Of a stretch of 64,000 bases of DNA, positions 23,896-34,511 are shown one piece after another (position 1 is the stretch's first letter; each line of letters opens with the position of its first letter). The notes beneath the pieces are model-generated. The model saw nothing but the letters and a program-made list of their open reading frames with translations. It searched no databases and was not told where the DNA came from. The translations under genes and the position numbers were made by a program. Source of the DNA: Coprinellus micaceus (Eukaryota > Basidiomycota > Agaricomycetes > Agaricales > Psathyrellaceae); contig OX596344.1 of NCBI GenBank assembly GCA_951394405.1, positions 682,001-746,000 of the forward strand, given 5' to 3'.

Positions 23896-24782
23896 ATGAA
23901 GTTCCTCACATCTCTCGCCGTCGTGGCTGCCGCATCCCAGGCCGTCTCTGCCCACTGTAAGTTTCTCTCATCGTGTCTACTCGTAAAATCTCATTAACAA
24001 GTGGCCAATAGACATCTGGAACACTGTCGTTGCTGGGGGTAGTTCCACTTCCGCTGCCGTTCGCCAGCCGGTGAACAACAGCCCCGTTGGGGATGTTACT
24101 TCAAATGCTGTGAGGTGCAACGTCAGCCCTGGTGTTGCAGGCCAGACTCTCTTGGTGCAGGCTGGCTCCACAGTTGGGTTCAAGCTCGACAACACCCTCT
24201 ACCACTCTGGCCCCGCTGCTATCTATCTCGGCCAGGTTCCCTCTGGCCAATCCGCAGCATCTTGGGACGGAAGCGGTGCCAACTGGTTCAAGGTATGCCC
24301 GCACCCACTGCCTCATCGAAGCATGGCACACTCACGAGGACTATTATGTAGATCGCCGAGTTCGGTGCCACCTTCAACCCCTTCAAGTTCACAGGCGATG
24401 GAAAGTCTGAGCTGTCCACCACCCTTCCCTCGAGCACTCCTTCAGGCGAAGTATGCCTTTTATTCACCGTCCTGCACACCGTCCCTCTGACCAACATTGG
24501 CTAATAGTACCTCCTTCGCGTTGAGCACATCGGTCTCCACGTCGCTGGTGCACCCCAGTTCTACATCTCCTGCGCCCAGATCAACGTCACTGGTGGCGGC
24601 AGCGGCAACCCTGCCAAGGTCTCCATCCCTGGCTACATCTCGAAGAGTGGTACGTCAGATTCTTCTTCGTACGATGAACAACAAACTCACGGAACGTTTC
24701 AGACCCGGGTCTGACCGTCAACATCTACAACCCCATTCCCACTTCATACACCGTTCCCGGACCTGCTGTCTGGAGCGGCTAA
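23896..24782 (+). CDS. AA9 lytic polysaccharide monooxygenase (copy 1)
   Basis: This is a secreted copper enzyme (former GH61) that cleaves cellulose or related glucans oxidatively. Five exons: 23896-23956, 24012-24292, 24352-24450, 24508-24649 and 24703-24782; about 220 residues. A 19-residue signal peptide ends in VSA, and His20 becomes the N-terminal copper-binding His after cleavage, in [11 protein letters not shown]. The second His is in the [14 protein letters not shown] segment. The axial Tyr lies in [11 protein letters not shown], preceded by EHIGLHVAG with the conserved second-shell His. Cysteines at VRCN and ISCAQ would form the usual disulfide. The protein ends in [11 protein letters not shown] without a CBM1 module or linker. 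It is convergent with a close paralogue. Confidence 0.92.
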
Positions 24783-25107
24783 AGGGAAGTGCGTCTTAGA
24801 GTATACACGCTTTGTCCACAACGTCTGTCATTCTTTCTGTATCACCAAACCCAAGTTCAAAAATAGAATCGAGATACCAATCGTTAGACATTGGTTTGCA
24901 GTGCTTCAGAAAGTGGCCCGCAGAACAAGCCTTCGCGTAGTGCTACCCTCCTGACTGTATTCAGGCGTGCTCGTTGGTGCTGAATATGAGGGTTCATCAA
25001 TGTGGAGGCGAAAGGGCGGTGATCTCATTGTAATGACAGTAGACGACGGAGTCTAATCTACTGGGACGCCTGAGCGATACGTGCGCCCACTATCAGGCCT
25101 TGTGTAC
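24783..25107. other. 3' region between convergent AA9 genes
   Basis: 325 bp between the stop codons of the two AA9 genes; it must hold both polyadenylation regions. No gene is present. An AATAGA-like A-rich patch lies near 24860. Confidence 0.45.
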
Positions 25108-26048
25108 TCAACCCCTCCACGGGCGAGGACCTGGAATCTATAATGAACGGGGATCAGATTCACTCGAGAAGGAGAGCCCGAGTCAAACGCACTGTGTATG
25201 ATGTCGGGACAGGATTATAGATGTTGACCGACAGTCCTGGGTCTGGAAAAACAAAGCTATGTTAGAGTGATCATCCAACAACCTTTAAGGAGAGGAACTG
25301 ACCGTTAGCGGAGACGTATCCAGGGATCGACACCTTACCCGGACTCCCACCTCCACCGCCAGTGATACGAATTTGGGCGCAAGAAATGTAGTACTGTGGC
25401 TTGCCAGCAACGTGAAGCCCGATGTGCTCAGCCCTCAGAAGGTACTGCACCTTGGTCAACAAACGAGGAGCAGCGAGGTTATGTCCAGTGACTCACCTCC
25501 CCAGCAGGTGTGCTCGAAGGAATGGTTGTCGAGAGCTGGCTCTGGCCCTCAGTAACGAACTTGAAGGGGTTAAATTGAGCGCCCCATTCGGCGATCTGGA
25601 GAACCGACTATCAGCGTCCGTTCGACGCCAAAGGGACGTGGGCTATGAATGGTACCTTGAACCAGTTGGATCCCCCGCCGTTCCAGCTTGCAGCAGTCTG
25701 ACCTCCAGGAACCTGACCGAGGTAGATGGCTGCGGGGCCTTGGTGGTACATAGTATTGTCCAGCTTGAACGTGACGGTAGATCCAGCAGCGACGGGGATA
25801 GTGTCACTGGCACCACGCGCGTTGTTGTTGCATGTCATGGCCCCAGAAGTCACCGCCTCGACGGGTGTGTTGTTCAGCGGCTGGCGAACGGCGGCATTGG
25901 ATTGGAGACCCCCAGCGATGACCGTCGTGAAGATGTCTGCGAAGGTGTGGTAAGCGACTGCAGCATGGTGGGATGACGAGAAACTTACAGTGAGCGGATG
26001 CCTGCGAGACCGCAAGCGCGAGAAGGGCGATCTGAGTGATAAGCTTCA
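25108..26048 (-). CDS. AA9 lytic polysaccharide monooxygenase (copy 2)
   Basis: A secreted AA9 enzyme closely similar to copy 1 and oriented tail-to-tail with it. It starts at ATG 26048. The 19-residue signal peptide ends in ASA, and His20 is completed by splicing (CAC-T|AC) to give HYIFTTVIAGG. The second copper His is in [14 protein letters not shown]. The Tyr lies in QYYISCAQIRI, preceded by EHIGLHVAG. Intron positions match copy 1, but this copy has one extra intron: GTGCGT after SYT and TATAG before IPGPRPWRG, without which the tail diverges. The stop is TGA at 25110-25108. It ends in a basic PRPWRG where copy 1 has PAVWSG. No CBM1. The conserved intron positions point to a local inverted duplication. 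Confidence 0.9.
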
Positions 26049-27416
26049 TTGTTGGGTAGATGCCTGACAATGGAGTGGGGTCGTGCTAATATATATATGC
26101 AAGACGCTAAATGTCGGAAAAGGATTGGATGAATCGAATTCGCTACGGCACCCTCACACACGGAGTGCTTATGGCTGCACCCAATAAGCGCGTAGCAGGT
26201 CTCCAGAAGCAGTATAATCTCAATGGGAGATAATCCGATGAGTCTGTGGCCAATGGGCCCAGCTCAAGAAGAGGTGGTGGTCCAATACCCTCATCAAGCG
26301 GAACTGAGAACGTCCCAACTCGCCATTCACCGAAGGTTGCAGGGCACGAATCGAATGAGCGTGACCACCTCAAAGCCCCCAGCCGAGTGGCTTTGAGTGG
26401 TTCGGATTCTCAGCGAGCCAATTCAGCCCCAGTGTGGGAGGATCAAGCAAGAGAACCTCTGAGCACTCTGAATCAGGTGAGGCCTCGGTAGAAAAGTGTT
26501 CATTTACACTCTGCAGTGGGAGCCGCAGTCAATGGTACTTACTAAGGCAATTCAACATGTTAGCGAAGATCTGGCGAGGAACATTGAGGTCACGTACTCT
26601 CGCTAGCATTTGGGAATGGCAGAACTCGAGAGTGCATAGGAACGTTGGGGTACGTGCTGTGTACTAGTCCCCATCGTGATTCTGGGGTATGTAATTCGGT
26701 CAACTCGGCCATTAGAAGGTGCCCATAGTCCCAAAATAGAGTCAATGTCGGGTTGAGGTTCAAAGAGACCAAGATGGTGGTGGTTCTAGTTAAAGGACAA
26801 TGCCGGGACCTGCCAGTTGTGTTCGTGTACAAACAGTGGTAGCCAAATAGCTGACATAAGCTGGACTGACCAGGGCTCTGACTTTGACTCTGTCCAGCTC
26901 TATTCTCTTCCCCTATGACCACGCACCGAACTATCCACACTTCACGACCACCTCAGAGCGGTGGCTGATCGAAATGTCTCTATGCGCCCGCTGATATGTG
27001 CTACTGGTTACCAATATCAAGGCAAGAAGAGATTAAGCGCCCGTTCTGGGTTCCATCGTGCTTGCGACTCCACTGTTCGATTGCAACAGCGTAGTAGTAT
27101 CGCCATATAATCACTAGGCTTTCCAAGAGGATGTGGGGGGGGTCTGTTACCCCTGCTTGAGGTCTCCAGGCTATATCCATGAGACTTTGGGTTTCTGCGG
27201 CGGCAGGCTGTACTGATCCACCCCTGCACTTATTTCCTGGACTCCCTCCGTGGCTACATCACATAAATGAGCTTCTCCTCATGGAATACGACCATAAGAT
27301 GCTCCTCCAGTACCTTTCGCTCCCAGACTAGTCGCCGGCCCTCGCTGCCCTCTTCCCGCCTCCCCGCCGCGCCCCCGCCCCGAAACCGGTACGCGCCGTC
27401 CGCCCTCCCGTCACCA
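26049..27416. other. Intergenic, AA9 copy 2 promoter and unassigned DNA
   Basis: The left end holds an alternating AT run (26089-26098) that would serve as the TATA box of AA9 copy 2. GGGCGCYTA lies at 27034-27042 (minus). No coding frame is supported. The 100 bases before the tRNA gene are strongly C-rich. Confidence 0.4.
26089..26098 (-). promoter_or_regulatory. TATA-like element of AA9 copy 2
   Basis: TATATATAT run 41-50 bp upstream of ATG 26048 on the minus strand. Position fits a core promoter, although the spacing to the ATG is short. Confidence 0.4.
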
Positions 27417-27510
27417 GCCCGCCTAGCTCAATCGGATAGAGCGTCAGACTCTTATATCCTAGGCGGAATCTGATATCTGAAGGCTGCGAGTTCGACCCTC
27501 GCGGTGGGCT
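27417..27510 (+). tRNA. tRNA-Lys(CUU), intron of 20 nt
   Basis: The acceptor stem GCCCGCC pairs with GGTGGGC. The D arm is GCTC...GAGC, the anticodon stem TCAGA/TCTGA and the T arm GCGAG-TTCGACC-CTCGC. The anticodon loop CTCTTAA gives anticodon CTT (CUU, lysine). The gene is interrupted one base 3' of the anticodon by an intron at 27455-27474; removal leaves a 74-nt tRNA body. The intron contains CTAGGCGG. It also ends with a near repeat of the 3' anticodon stem (ATCTGAT next to ATCTGAA), so it looks like a shorter intron lengthened by a 7-nt tandem duplication. Confidence 0.92.
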
Positions 27511-27812
27511 ACTGAACCTTTTGCTCCGTTTCCCTTCCTCCTGGTACCTTGTTCTTCTTTCTGGATCATCCGGTCATCATCTGACATCGATGTCCCGAGT
27601 CCCGACTCCCTCAGCCTTCGGGAGTCTCGACTCTGAAGGTTGAAGTCAGGACCCGGCCCTCTCAGTTCGTGTCCACTGTCCCAAGGGTATCAAGCCTCAG
27701 CACCTGGCTCCCAGCCGTCTCCCCTGGGTGCCAACGGTCTTCTAATAATTTTTGATTACGCATTAATATCTAACGTACTTGACTATATTCTCGTCCAACT
27801 CAACCCCCACAC
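27511..27812. other. Intergenic between tRNA-Lys and cyclophilin 3' end
   Basis: About 300 bp. A T-run (CTTTTGCTCC) just after the tRNA may contribute to Pol III termination. Near 27590-27660 a short imperfect palindrome of CGAGTCCCGACTC type occurs (GTCCCGAGTCCCGACTCC ... GGAGTCTCGACTC). No gene. Confidence 0.4.
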
Positions 27813-28102
27813 CTAGTTTTCGGGCTCCTCGACGACGCCAGAAGACGTAATGACGACCTTTTTGGTGGGGCGACCAGAGTCCGTGCCGACAGCCTCAACA
27901 GCGGTGACGATGTCAATGCCCTCGACGACTTCACCGAAGACGACGTGGCGGCCGTCCAACTACAGAGAGTGATCAAGCAGTTAGCTTTGTGTATAGCAGA
28001 AAGGGGCGCAGAGGAACAGAAATTTGAGAGAGGGGAGGGGAGGGGGGAATGGGTTGGATACTCACCCAGGGAGTCTTCACGGTGGTGATGAAGAATTGGG
28101 AG

Positions 28103-28140
<38 letters not shown>

Positions 28141-29137
28141 ACCGGGGCGGTCGTGAAGGAGCTTGAAGTTCTCGTCTGGGATAGGCGGCATCAGTCAGTA
28201 TTCGAGCCTCTTGGGGTTGGAGAGTGGTTCATCGGGAGGGGGGAGACCGTCCACAAGTGAGGGTCGTAAACCAGCCCCAAGAACGAGCTAAAGCGGACCC
28301 CGTTTACACGCAACGGCGAAGAAGGGGGAACCGCGTAAGTGGAGGGGGGACTGAATGAGGACTCACCGGCAAACTTCTCTCCGTAGATGGATTTCCCACC
28401 GGTGCCGTTGTGCCGGGTAAAGTCGCCTCCCTGGAGCATGAACTGCCCCACCCAATGCGTTTGTTCCATATTGTAGGATTTGGAAAATCAGAAAGAGAGC
28501 AGGGTAGAACCGAGAATGGGTCAGTATGACATGGTGGAGCCTCAAGAGCTAGCAGACGCACATTCGGGATGATACGGTGGAATGAGGATCCAGCATAACC
28601 GAATCCGTGCTGACCAGTGCAGAGTTCACGGAAGTTCTTGGTGGTTTTGGGGACGGTTTCGTCGTAGAGCTTGAAAACAATACGGCCAAAGGGCTTTTGG
28701 TCGATGGCGATGTCGAACTACACACACATGAACAACCCACTGTGTCAGTCACCTTACTCCCGAGGCCAGAACATAGAGGCAATACGCACGAAGACCTTGG
28801 GACTTTTGTTCGTTTTCCGTTCAACCGCAACATTGGTTTCAGTCGTCGCGTCCGCACCGTTCACGGTGGTAGGTTTGGATGATCCCCAGGACGGCCATGA
28901 CCACGCGAGTCCATACGCATGTTTCGCCGGGGCACCATCCACACCGTCCGCACCAGCGAGTGGTAGATTCAGTTCCGCAACAGCGTTTTTGAGTTTGAGG
29001 AAGGGAGGGGAAGAAAATGCGTCGTTTTCGTTGAGCACAACGTATGTCACCGGAACAGCGAGGAAAGAGGACATGTACACTTTGGCGCTGGGCCTGGCCG
29101 CGGTGGTGGCAAAGCGGCGGAATGCAGTGTTGAACAT
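27813..29137 (-). CDS. Cyclophilin-type peptidyl-prolyl isomerase, mitochondrial-type N-terminus
   Basis: This catalyses proline cis-trans isomerisation in protein folding. It starts at ATG 29137 and stops with TAG at 27815-27813. The N-terminus [19 protein letters not shown] is Arg/Thr/Ser-rich with no acids and looks like a mitochondrial presequence. A low-complexity segment to about residue 115 precedes the catalytic domain. Domain motifs: [17 protein letters not shown], the catalytic Arg in [40 protein letters not shown], and the cyclosporin-contacting Trp in [14 protein letters not shown]. It ends [13 protein letters not shown]. Several introns split the domain, including one inside IIPN|FMLQ. 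The extension of more than 110 residues is longer than in yeast Cpr3. The gene lies between two tRNA-Lys genes. Confidence 0.88.
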
Positions 29138-29474
29138 CGTCGAGGTCTTGACTTTTGTGGGTAGGTGTAGGAAGGATGAGGAGGAGAGGAGAGTGAACGT
29201 CACGAACCGTGGTGACGCGACTAGCCGGAGTATACTGGTCGGCAATCAACGGGACAAAAAGTGGCGCTACTCCCACAGTGGCCACCCTGAGCAGGGCACT
29301 CGAAGAAATGGCGAGCTAGATCCAGGAAAATCTTCACTGCGCTTCACCTCATGGGAGTGACTCGAATTAGCGCCCTGAAAAGCGGGAGCTGAGAGGAGCT
29401 GAGCCGGTGGACGGCGCACGGGCGCTTAGCTCCGCGGCGAGACTATCAAAGCGCTTAAGAGCTTAACTATATCG
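29138..29474. other. Promoter region between cyclophilin and second tRNA-Lys
   Basis: This holds the cyclophilin promoter on the left and the upstream flank of the tRNA on the right. GGGCGCTTA occurs at 29420-29428 and the related AGCGCTTAA near 29450, both within 55 bases of the tRNA 5' end. Confidence 0.4.
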
Positions 29475-29560
29475 GCCCGCCTAGCTCAATCGGATAGAGC
29501 GTCAGACTCTTACCACTAGGCGGTATCTGAAGGCTGCGAGTTCGACCCTCGCGGTGGGCT
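29475..29560 (+). tRNA. tRNA-Lys(CUU), intron of 12 nt
   Basis: The mature sequence is identical to the gene at 27417, with the same acceptor, D, anticodon and T arms and a 74-nt body. Only the intron differs: 12 nt at 29513-29524 rather than 20 nt. The shared intron core is CTAGGCGG. Downstream TCTTTTTTG provides a Pol III terminator. Confidence 0.93.
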
Positions 29561-30317
29561 ACTGATCTTTTTTGACCTCTTCCCAGATCCCCCCTTAATA
29601 CCCGGTATTACCCGCTTTTTGCTTCGAGACCGTTCGGCTGCCCGGCGTCGACTATCATAGCCCCTTCCCACAGTCCGTGCAAACATATCGCATCCCCCAC
29701 ATTCTAGAGCCCCCATCCGCCTCTGTCATCCCCAGGGTTCTTCCTCGAACCCCTCGGCGCCGGCCAATGTAATAGTTGGGTCGGAGCGAAGGGGAGGCCC
29801 ACCGAACATATCTACGGAAGCTGCGGCTGCGCAAGCTTTCACACCAACCACAACACCCACCCTTGGGCTGCCACAAGCGTCTGCGCATAGGCAGAGCCAA
29901 GCTTGGTGCCCCTCGACAGAGCGATGAGGTTGGGCGCCTAAATTCCATCAACCCGTGCTCCGCATGACAGGACGGATCAGAGTCGATTATTATCCACGCT
30001 ACTTCCTGCTACCTCCCGACTAAGTTCTCCGGTAGCAATGCTACCAAATATTTTAGAGTATCCCCGCTGCCCGAAGGTCCACCCTCGCACACAATGGTAT
30101 CATCATGAAGTCGTTAATTATGGTAGATCCAGGATGACTTGGTCGGTACCAACATGGAGCGCATTTTGACTTCGAACCTGCATATATACCTACTTGCAAG
30201 ATGCTTGAGCACACTTTGCTGTATTAACGAAGCTTAAGATAAAGGGGTTTCTAAATGTACGGCCCCTTGAAGTTACAGTATAACGGGTCTAAGCCCCATC
30301 ATCTCGGGCAGGAGTGT
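29561..30317. other. Intergenic downstream of tRNA-Lys 2
   Basis: No gene seen. A T-run immediately after the tRNA fits Pol III termination. GGGCGCCTA lies at 29932-29940. The right end is the 3' region of the glycosidase gene. Confidence 0.4.
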
Positions 30318-32063
30318 TTAAAGGAGAGCATAAAGAACTCCCACAGCCATACTAAAAGCCAATCCCAGCCGTGCCTTCAACCCTGCAGCGCCATTCTCCC
30401 AATCCCTCTTCGCCGCGTAAAGCATCACGATGAACGCCTGCCCCTCCGCGCTCTCACTCCCTTCAACACTATAGGAGTGCGGATTAACAACAGGCTGTAA
30501 CCACCCATCCTCCGTGAAATGTGCATAATCCGTGAAATTGCTTCCTTGGTCAGAGGAAGAGGTCGTGGTGAAGAGAGCGTCCCAGGCATCTCGAGCGTTA
30601 CCGAGGTATTTGTACTTCCGTTTCCCGAGCTCGGAGCTGGCACGGAAGACGGTCGCCGCGATGAGAGCTGTCCCTGCGGCGTCGTAAAAGTTGCCATCCG
30701 AGGTCGCTGGCTGGTCGGCGTAGTTCGTGAATATGTGTGTTGAATCCTGCGTTGCCAAACATTGGGTCAGTGAAGGATGTCGCTTGTAATGATTACAATC
30801 AAGACGTACGACGTGTGAGTACACGGCCTTGTGGATCTCTTCGACCCACTTCTCGAGATCCTTCTTTTCGCTCTTCAACGAATTCCCATACTCGCTATTC
30901 TTGATAGTAGCGTGAACTCGAAGCATTCCAGCAGCTGCCCATCCATTGCCTGCAAAGGGAGTGCGAAGGTCAGATCGAAGAAGTTCTACTGTCAATGATG
31001 GATGGAATGCGCCGAGATCGTCGCTGCCTATCGCGACCGGTGCCAATCCGACGTCATGACAGGCACAAACGTCTTGGCAAGCACCAAGGCCCTCACGGAG
31101 CGAGCAGGCAGGACAGCATACCATGCTGGGACTTGAGGATACTCACCCGTAGACCAGAACCCCTCGTCGTTTCCACTCCTCCCTAGAAGGACGTGCCTCC
31201 ACATCCCAGTACTCCCGTCGCGCAGATAGTTTCTGTATAGTCTGCACTGGTTGTACGCCTCCACAAGCATCGTTCGATTGTTCGTCAGCACACCGTAGTA
31301 TGCGAGGAATGGCGGGACCATGTAGACGTAATCTGACCTGTGGATGATTAATTTGGAATTCGGGTGAGCAAGAGAGGGTCGGGGAACTCACCACAACTGA
31401 ACCTGGCTAGTCCGGTGGGAGATAGCACCGTCGGACGTCTTGGGTACGTTATCGCTGTAAAGGAAGTCCAATTGACTCTTCGCCGCGGTCGCGTAGTCCA
31501 CTCCCTCGTTCATCGAGTCTGGCGTCGACTGCCCAGTCCAGTTTGCCAAGAGCATGGTGATACCATTGGACGCGGGGTCGGCTGCGGAGCCGTCAGGCAT
31601 GAGTGGTTGCGGCTGACCTACGAACACGATAAACCCTCACAAACGTGCACTCAAGAGCAGTAGAGGACCACGCACCATCTGTCGTCCCATTCCAATTGTC
31701 CATAATTCTAGCGGCCAAGTCCCAGTACGGCTGCATCGCGTCGCTGAGGTCGGAAGGGACGTCATAAGGTGGTGGTAGCGAGGCGGAGTTGAAGACGCTG
31801 TATCGAGTGGCGTTGAGTTCGAGGATCGCTTGAGCTCTAGTGCCCATTTCCCAGCTGCGAGGTGAGTGAGTATGGTTGGTCGACAGAATATGGTTGAGTA
31901 CGTACCTGGCGTTAGCACTCTCCGCTAACCTCGCGCTAACTGTGTATATCTGCTCATCCGAAATCTGGACTCCTTGAGCAGACGTAAATTGCGCTAAAGA
32001 CGCGAAACCAATGATGCTAGCAAAGAGGAGTTGGGTGAATCGGAACGAGAACGAGAGTTTCAT
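30318..32063 (-). CDS. Secreted six-hairpin glycosidase (GH88/GH105/GH76-like)
   Basis: A multi-exon minus-strand gene from ATG 32063 to TAA 30320-30318, about 460 residues. A signal peptide (FTQLLFASIIGFASLAQFTSA) is followed by a catalytic region with the alpha/alpha-barrel phrases of six-hairpin glycosidases: AAKSQLDFLYSDNVPK, SDYVYMVPPFLAYYGVLTNNR, EAYNQCRLYRNYLRD, GFWSTGNGWAAAGMLRV (the GNGWA turn is highly conserved) and NFYDAAGTALIAATVFR. Near the end come HSYSVEGSESAEGQAFIVMLYAA and a hydrophobic C-terminus (LGLAFSMAVGVLYALL), compatible with a GPI-anchor signal or a membrane tail. Several N-x-S/T sites are present. Fungal relatives are usually filed under GH105-like rhamnogalacturonyl hydrolases. 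GH76 mannanase is the alternative. The upstream in-frame ATG at 32147 would bury the signal peptide and was not used. Confidence 0.82.
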
Positions 32064-34511
32064 AGGGAGGTCGTTTCTTCTACGCGTCGATGAGCCATGC
32101 TGAACATAAGTCGAGATCGTCGAGCTTGTGTGGCATCCCGCGTCCATGGTATAGGGGTATCTTGACCAAAGTCCAACGTCGATGACGAGGCGTGGTGCGG
32201 GCTAGACGAGGGGGAAAGACTCTGGAAACCCCTTTCCACGGAATTTTGATAACGCGCTTGCACTCGGCGAACGACGGACTTGGCCCCGGAGGCGGACTTC
32301 ACCAGGCAGTGCCTTCCAAGCAGTTCCAAGCATGGGGGTGTATGCAAAGCGCCCAGCACCCACAGACCCTTGGCATCAAAGCCACCAAGTCCACCAAGGA
32401 TGCTGTAAGCTCTTGGGGGCTCTGGGTAGATAAGAAATGAAGGCCATAACTGGGCTGGGCGGAGGCCTGCGCCTCCGGGTCGGTGATGGTTGGGCGCTTA
32501 CACGGCTCCTGAAAATCATTGCGCAGCAGTGAGCGATGACGTGATCGGGCCGCCACTTCGGCGGGCGCTTAGCAGCTTCGATTCCCCGAGCTCGCGATGA
32601 ATATGTGCTATTCGCCTCTTGTCGGCACACCACCCAGATCAGGAAGCTTGGAGGAAGAACTCTACCGCATCGAGCGTTGAGATGCCCCGAACTGCGCTAG
32701 CATCCATCTAATTGGCCGGTACTACCGTCTAGTTTTGGTTAGAACATATGGTCTCCAGAGCCTTTTGATGGGCCTGAAGGTGCCGATGCTGGGCTTGGGA
32801 TCGAAAGTATAGATGCTACAATGTATGCGGCTTATTATGTCTAAAGACTAGTCAGATTGCTGGAACGAATTGTAAGACCAGATCGGAAGAAGGGTGTTCA
32901 CCATTACGATTCGCTTTGTCCTGGAGTCCAGTACTCGAGCACAGAAAAGGTATAACTGTTCAAGATCATCCCTCAACCTGCCCACCATTTTTCTCGGTTC
33001 GATCCCATCTCCACCATCGTTCCCGCAATTCAAAACGACATGCATCACGGCTCCGGCACGGGCCAGGTAGTACAGGACACTCCTCTCCGGGGTATTGACG
33101 AGGGTGCGTCGGAAGAGCGTAGGTCTTGTGGAAAACGCGGGCGATGCGGAAGTCCCGATCACAGTGATATGAGGGATCGCTCTTCTGGGTGGTCTCTCGC
33201 GAGAGAGGGAGGTGTCCACGAGCCACTTCCATCTCCTGAAGGAGCCCCTTTGAAGATCGGGTACTACCACATTCGCAGCCTTGGCGGTAGGGGCAGGATC
33301 GTGCGCAAGGTCGAGAAGGACGGAGTGTATCCGCAGCCACTGTTCGTTGAGACTATCAGGGAACACAGCAGTAAGAGCGAGATGAAGGATTTACTCGGTA
33401 ATGGAGTAGGCGTGAGTCCTAACCCTATTGTTGCAATATGCCAGGAACTCATCGATGGTCACTAGGAGTGGGCAGTCTCCGACACCACCCAAGACGGTAA
33501 AATCGGCTTGAAGCTCCTTGGAGGGAATCCATGCGTCGTTAGACTGGGCGATGGAACAGAGTTCATCGGTGTGGACGACTTTGGTCACTACAACTCTCCG
33601 CACAGCGAGATTCAGTGGAAGTTGGCAGAAGCGTCGGGGGACTTCATATACCAAGGCTCATCAGGTGAGATCCTGAAGGTTTATAGGTACGTGGATTCGG
33701 CGAACATCCTTCCGCAGTCGACAGTTGATGGAGAGGTGCGTCTAGGATTGTGAATGCCGCTCAGCCCACACACGGCTGGACCTACAAGCAATACGAAGGG
33801 GCACATATGGTAAGCCCAAGCGCGAATATGCAGACTGGGGACGACTTACCACCCAAACCAAACGTATAGATCGGGTACAGCAACGTCTACAGTCCCCAAA
33901 CTGGATACACCGACCCTGAATACGCCAGGAAGGCGGAGAGGGTTGGGCTCTTCCACTTTGGCGGCTGAGGAGGGAACGTGAAGAGTTCGATGTCGTTTCC
34001 AAATGAGCGCACTTGGGAGTTATGTCAATACCTAGTTGGGCCAATAAAACATGGTCGGGCGAATAGCCCAAGTTTGAATGTCAACATGGAAGTCGAGAGC
34101 AAGCCGGGGCGTCAGAACGCCACTGATCAGACACGAATATTTAAAGGCCTCCGCTTGGACCGTCGGCCGCCGCCAGCGCCAGACGAGTTTACCTCTTCCT
34201 TACTTCCAGGTGCGAGGTTTACTCTCGAAGTACTTTGCTTTGGCTTGGTTTCACAGAGAAAAGGGGGTCAGGAGTCTTATGCACCATGTAGCGTCTAGCA
34301 CGATCAGTTGGGGGACAGACTTGGGGCCTCAAAGGCGAGGTATGACAAAAGGGGCGAAATATGTACTCTGTATACTGTTGCAAGGATATAATAAATGCGC
34401 AGGGGGACAATAAGATAGCGATTGAATGAACGAATGAGGTGTAGAGTCAGAACTATGAAGAATAGAAATCATGCACGTTCAACATGAAAAGCATACGCAA
34501 CCGACACGGGG
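32064..34511. other. 2.4 kb intergenic region with possible gene remnants
   Basis: Two GGGCGCTTA motifs lie 71 bp apart at 32492-32500 and 32563-32571, upstream of the glycosidase. Between 32850 and 33970 both strands carry open stretches that resemble coding sequence but do not assemble into a gene (see the separate entry). The remainder is unremarkable. Confidence 0.4.
32848..33960. other. Unresolved coding-like segment, possibly a degraded gene
   Basis: On the minus strand an open frame at 33366-32848 reads LDLAHDPAPTAKAANVVVPD, then HVVLNCGNDGGDGIEPRKM and IVMVNTLLPIW. A second one at 33654-33391 reads LGGVGDCPLLVTIDEF. On the plus strand an apparent 3' exon reads IGYSNVYSPQTGYTDPEYAR and ends VGLFHFGG followed by a stop near 33967. 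I recognise none of these. Either strand could be the real one; lack of a consistent splice chain suggests decay. The NCGND-type phrase is faintly like an SGNH hydrolase block, but that is not enough to name it. Confidence 0.25.

Noticed and set aside
28671..29360. Plus-strand frame of 229 codons opposite the cyclophilin gene
   Set aside because: The minus strand encodes the conserved cyclophilin exons and presequence; the plus frame has no domain and crosses the minus-strand introns.
32064..32147. Earlier in-frame ATG (32147) for the six-hairpin glycosidase
   Set aside because: It would place 28 polar residues before a clear signal peptide that starts at 32063.
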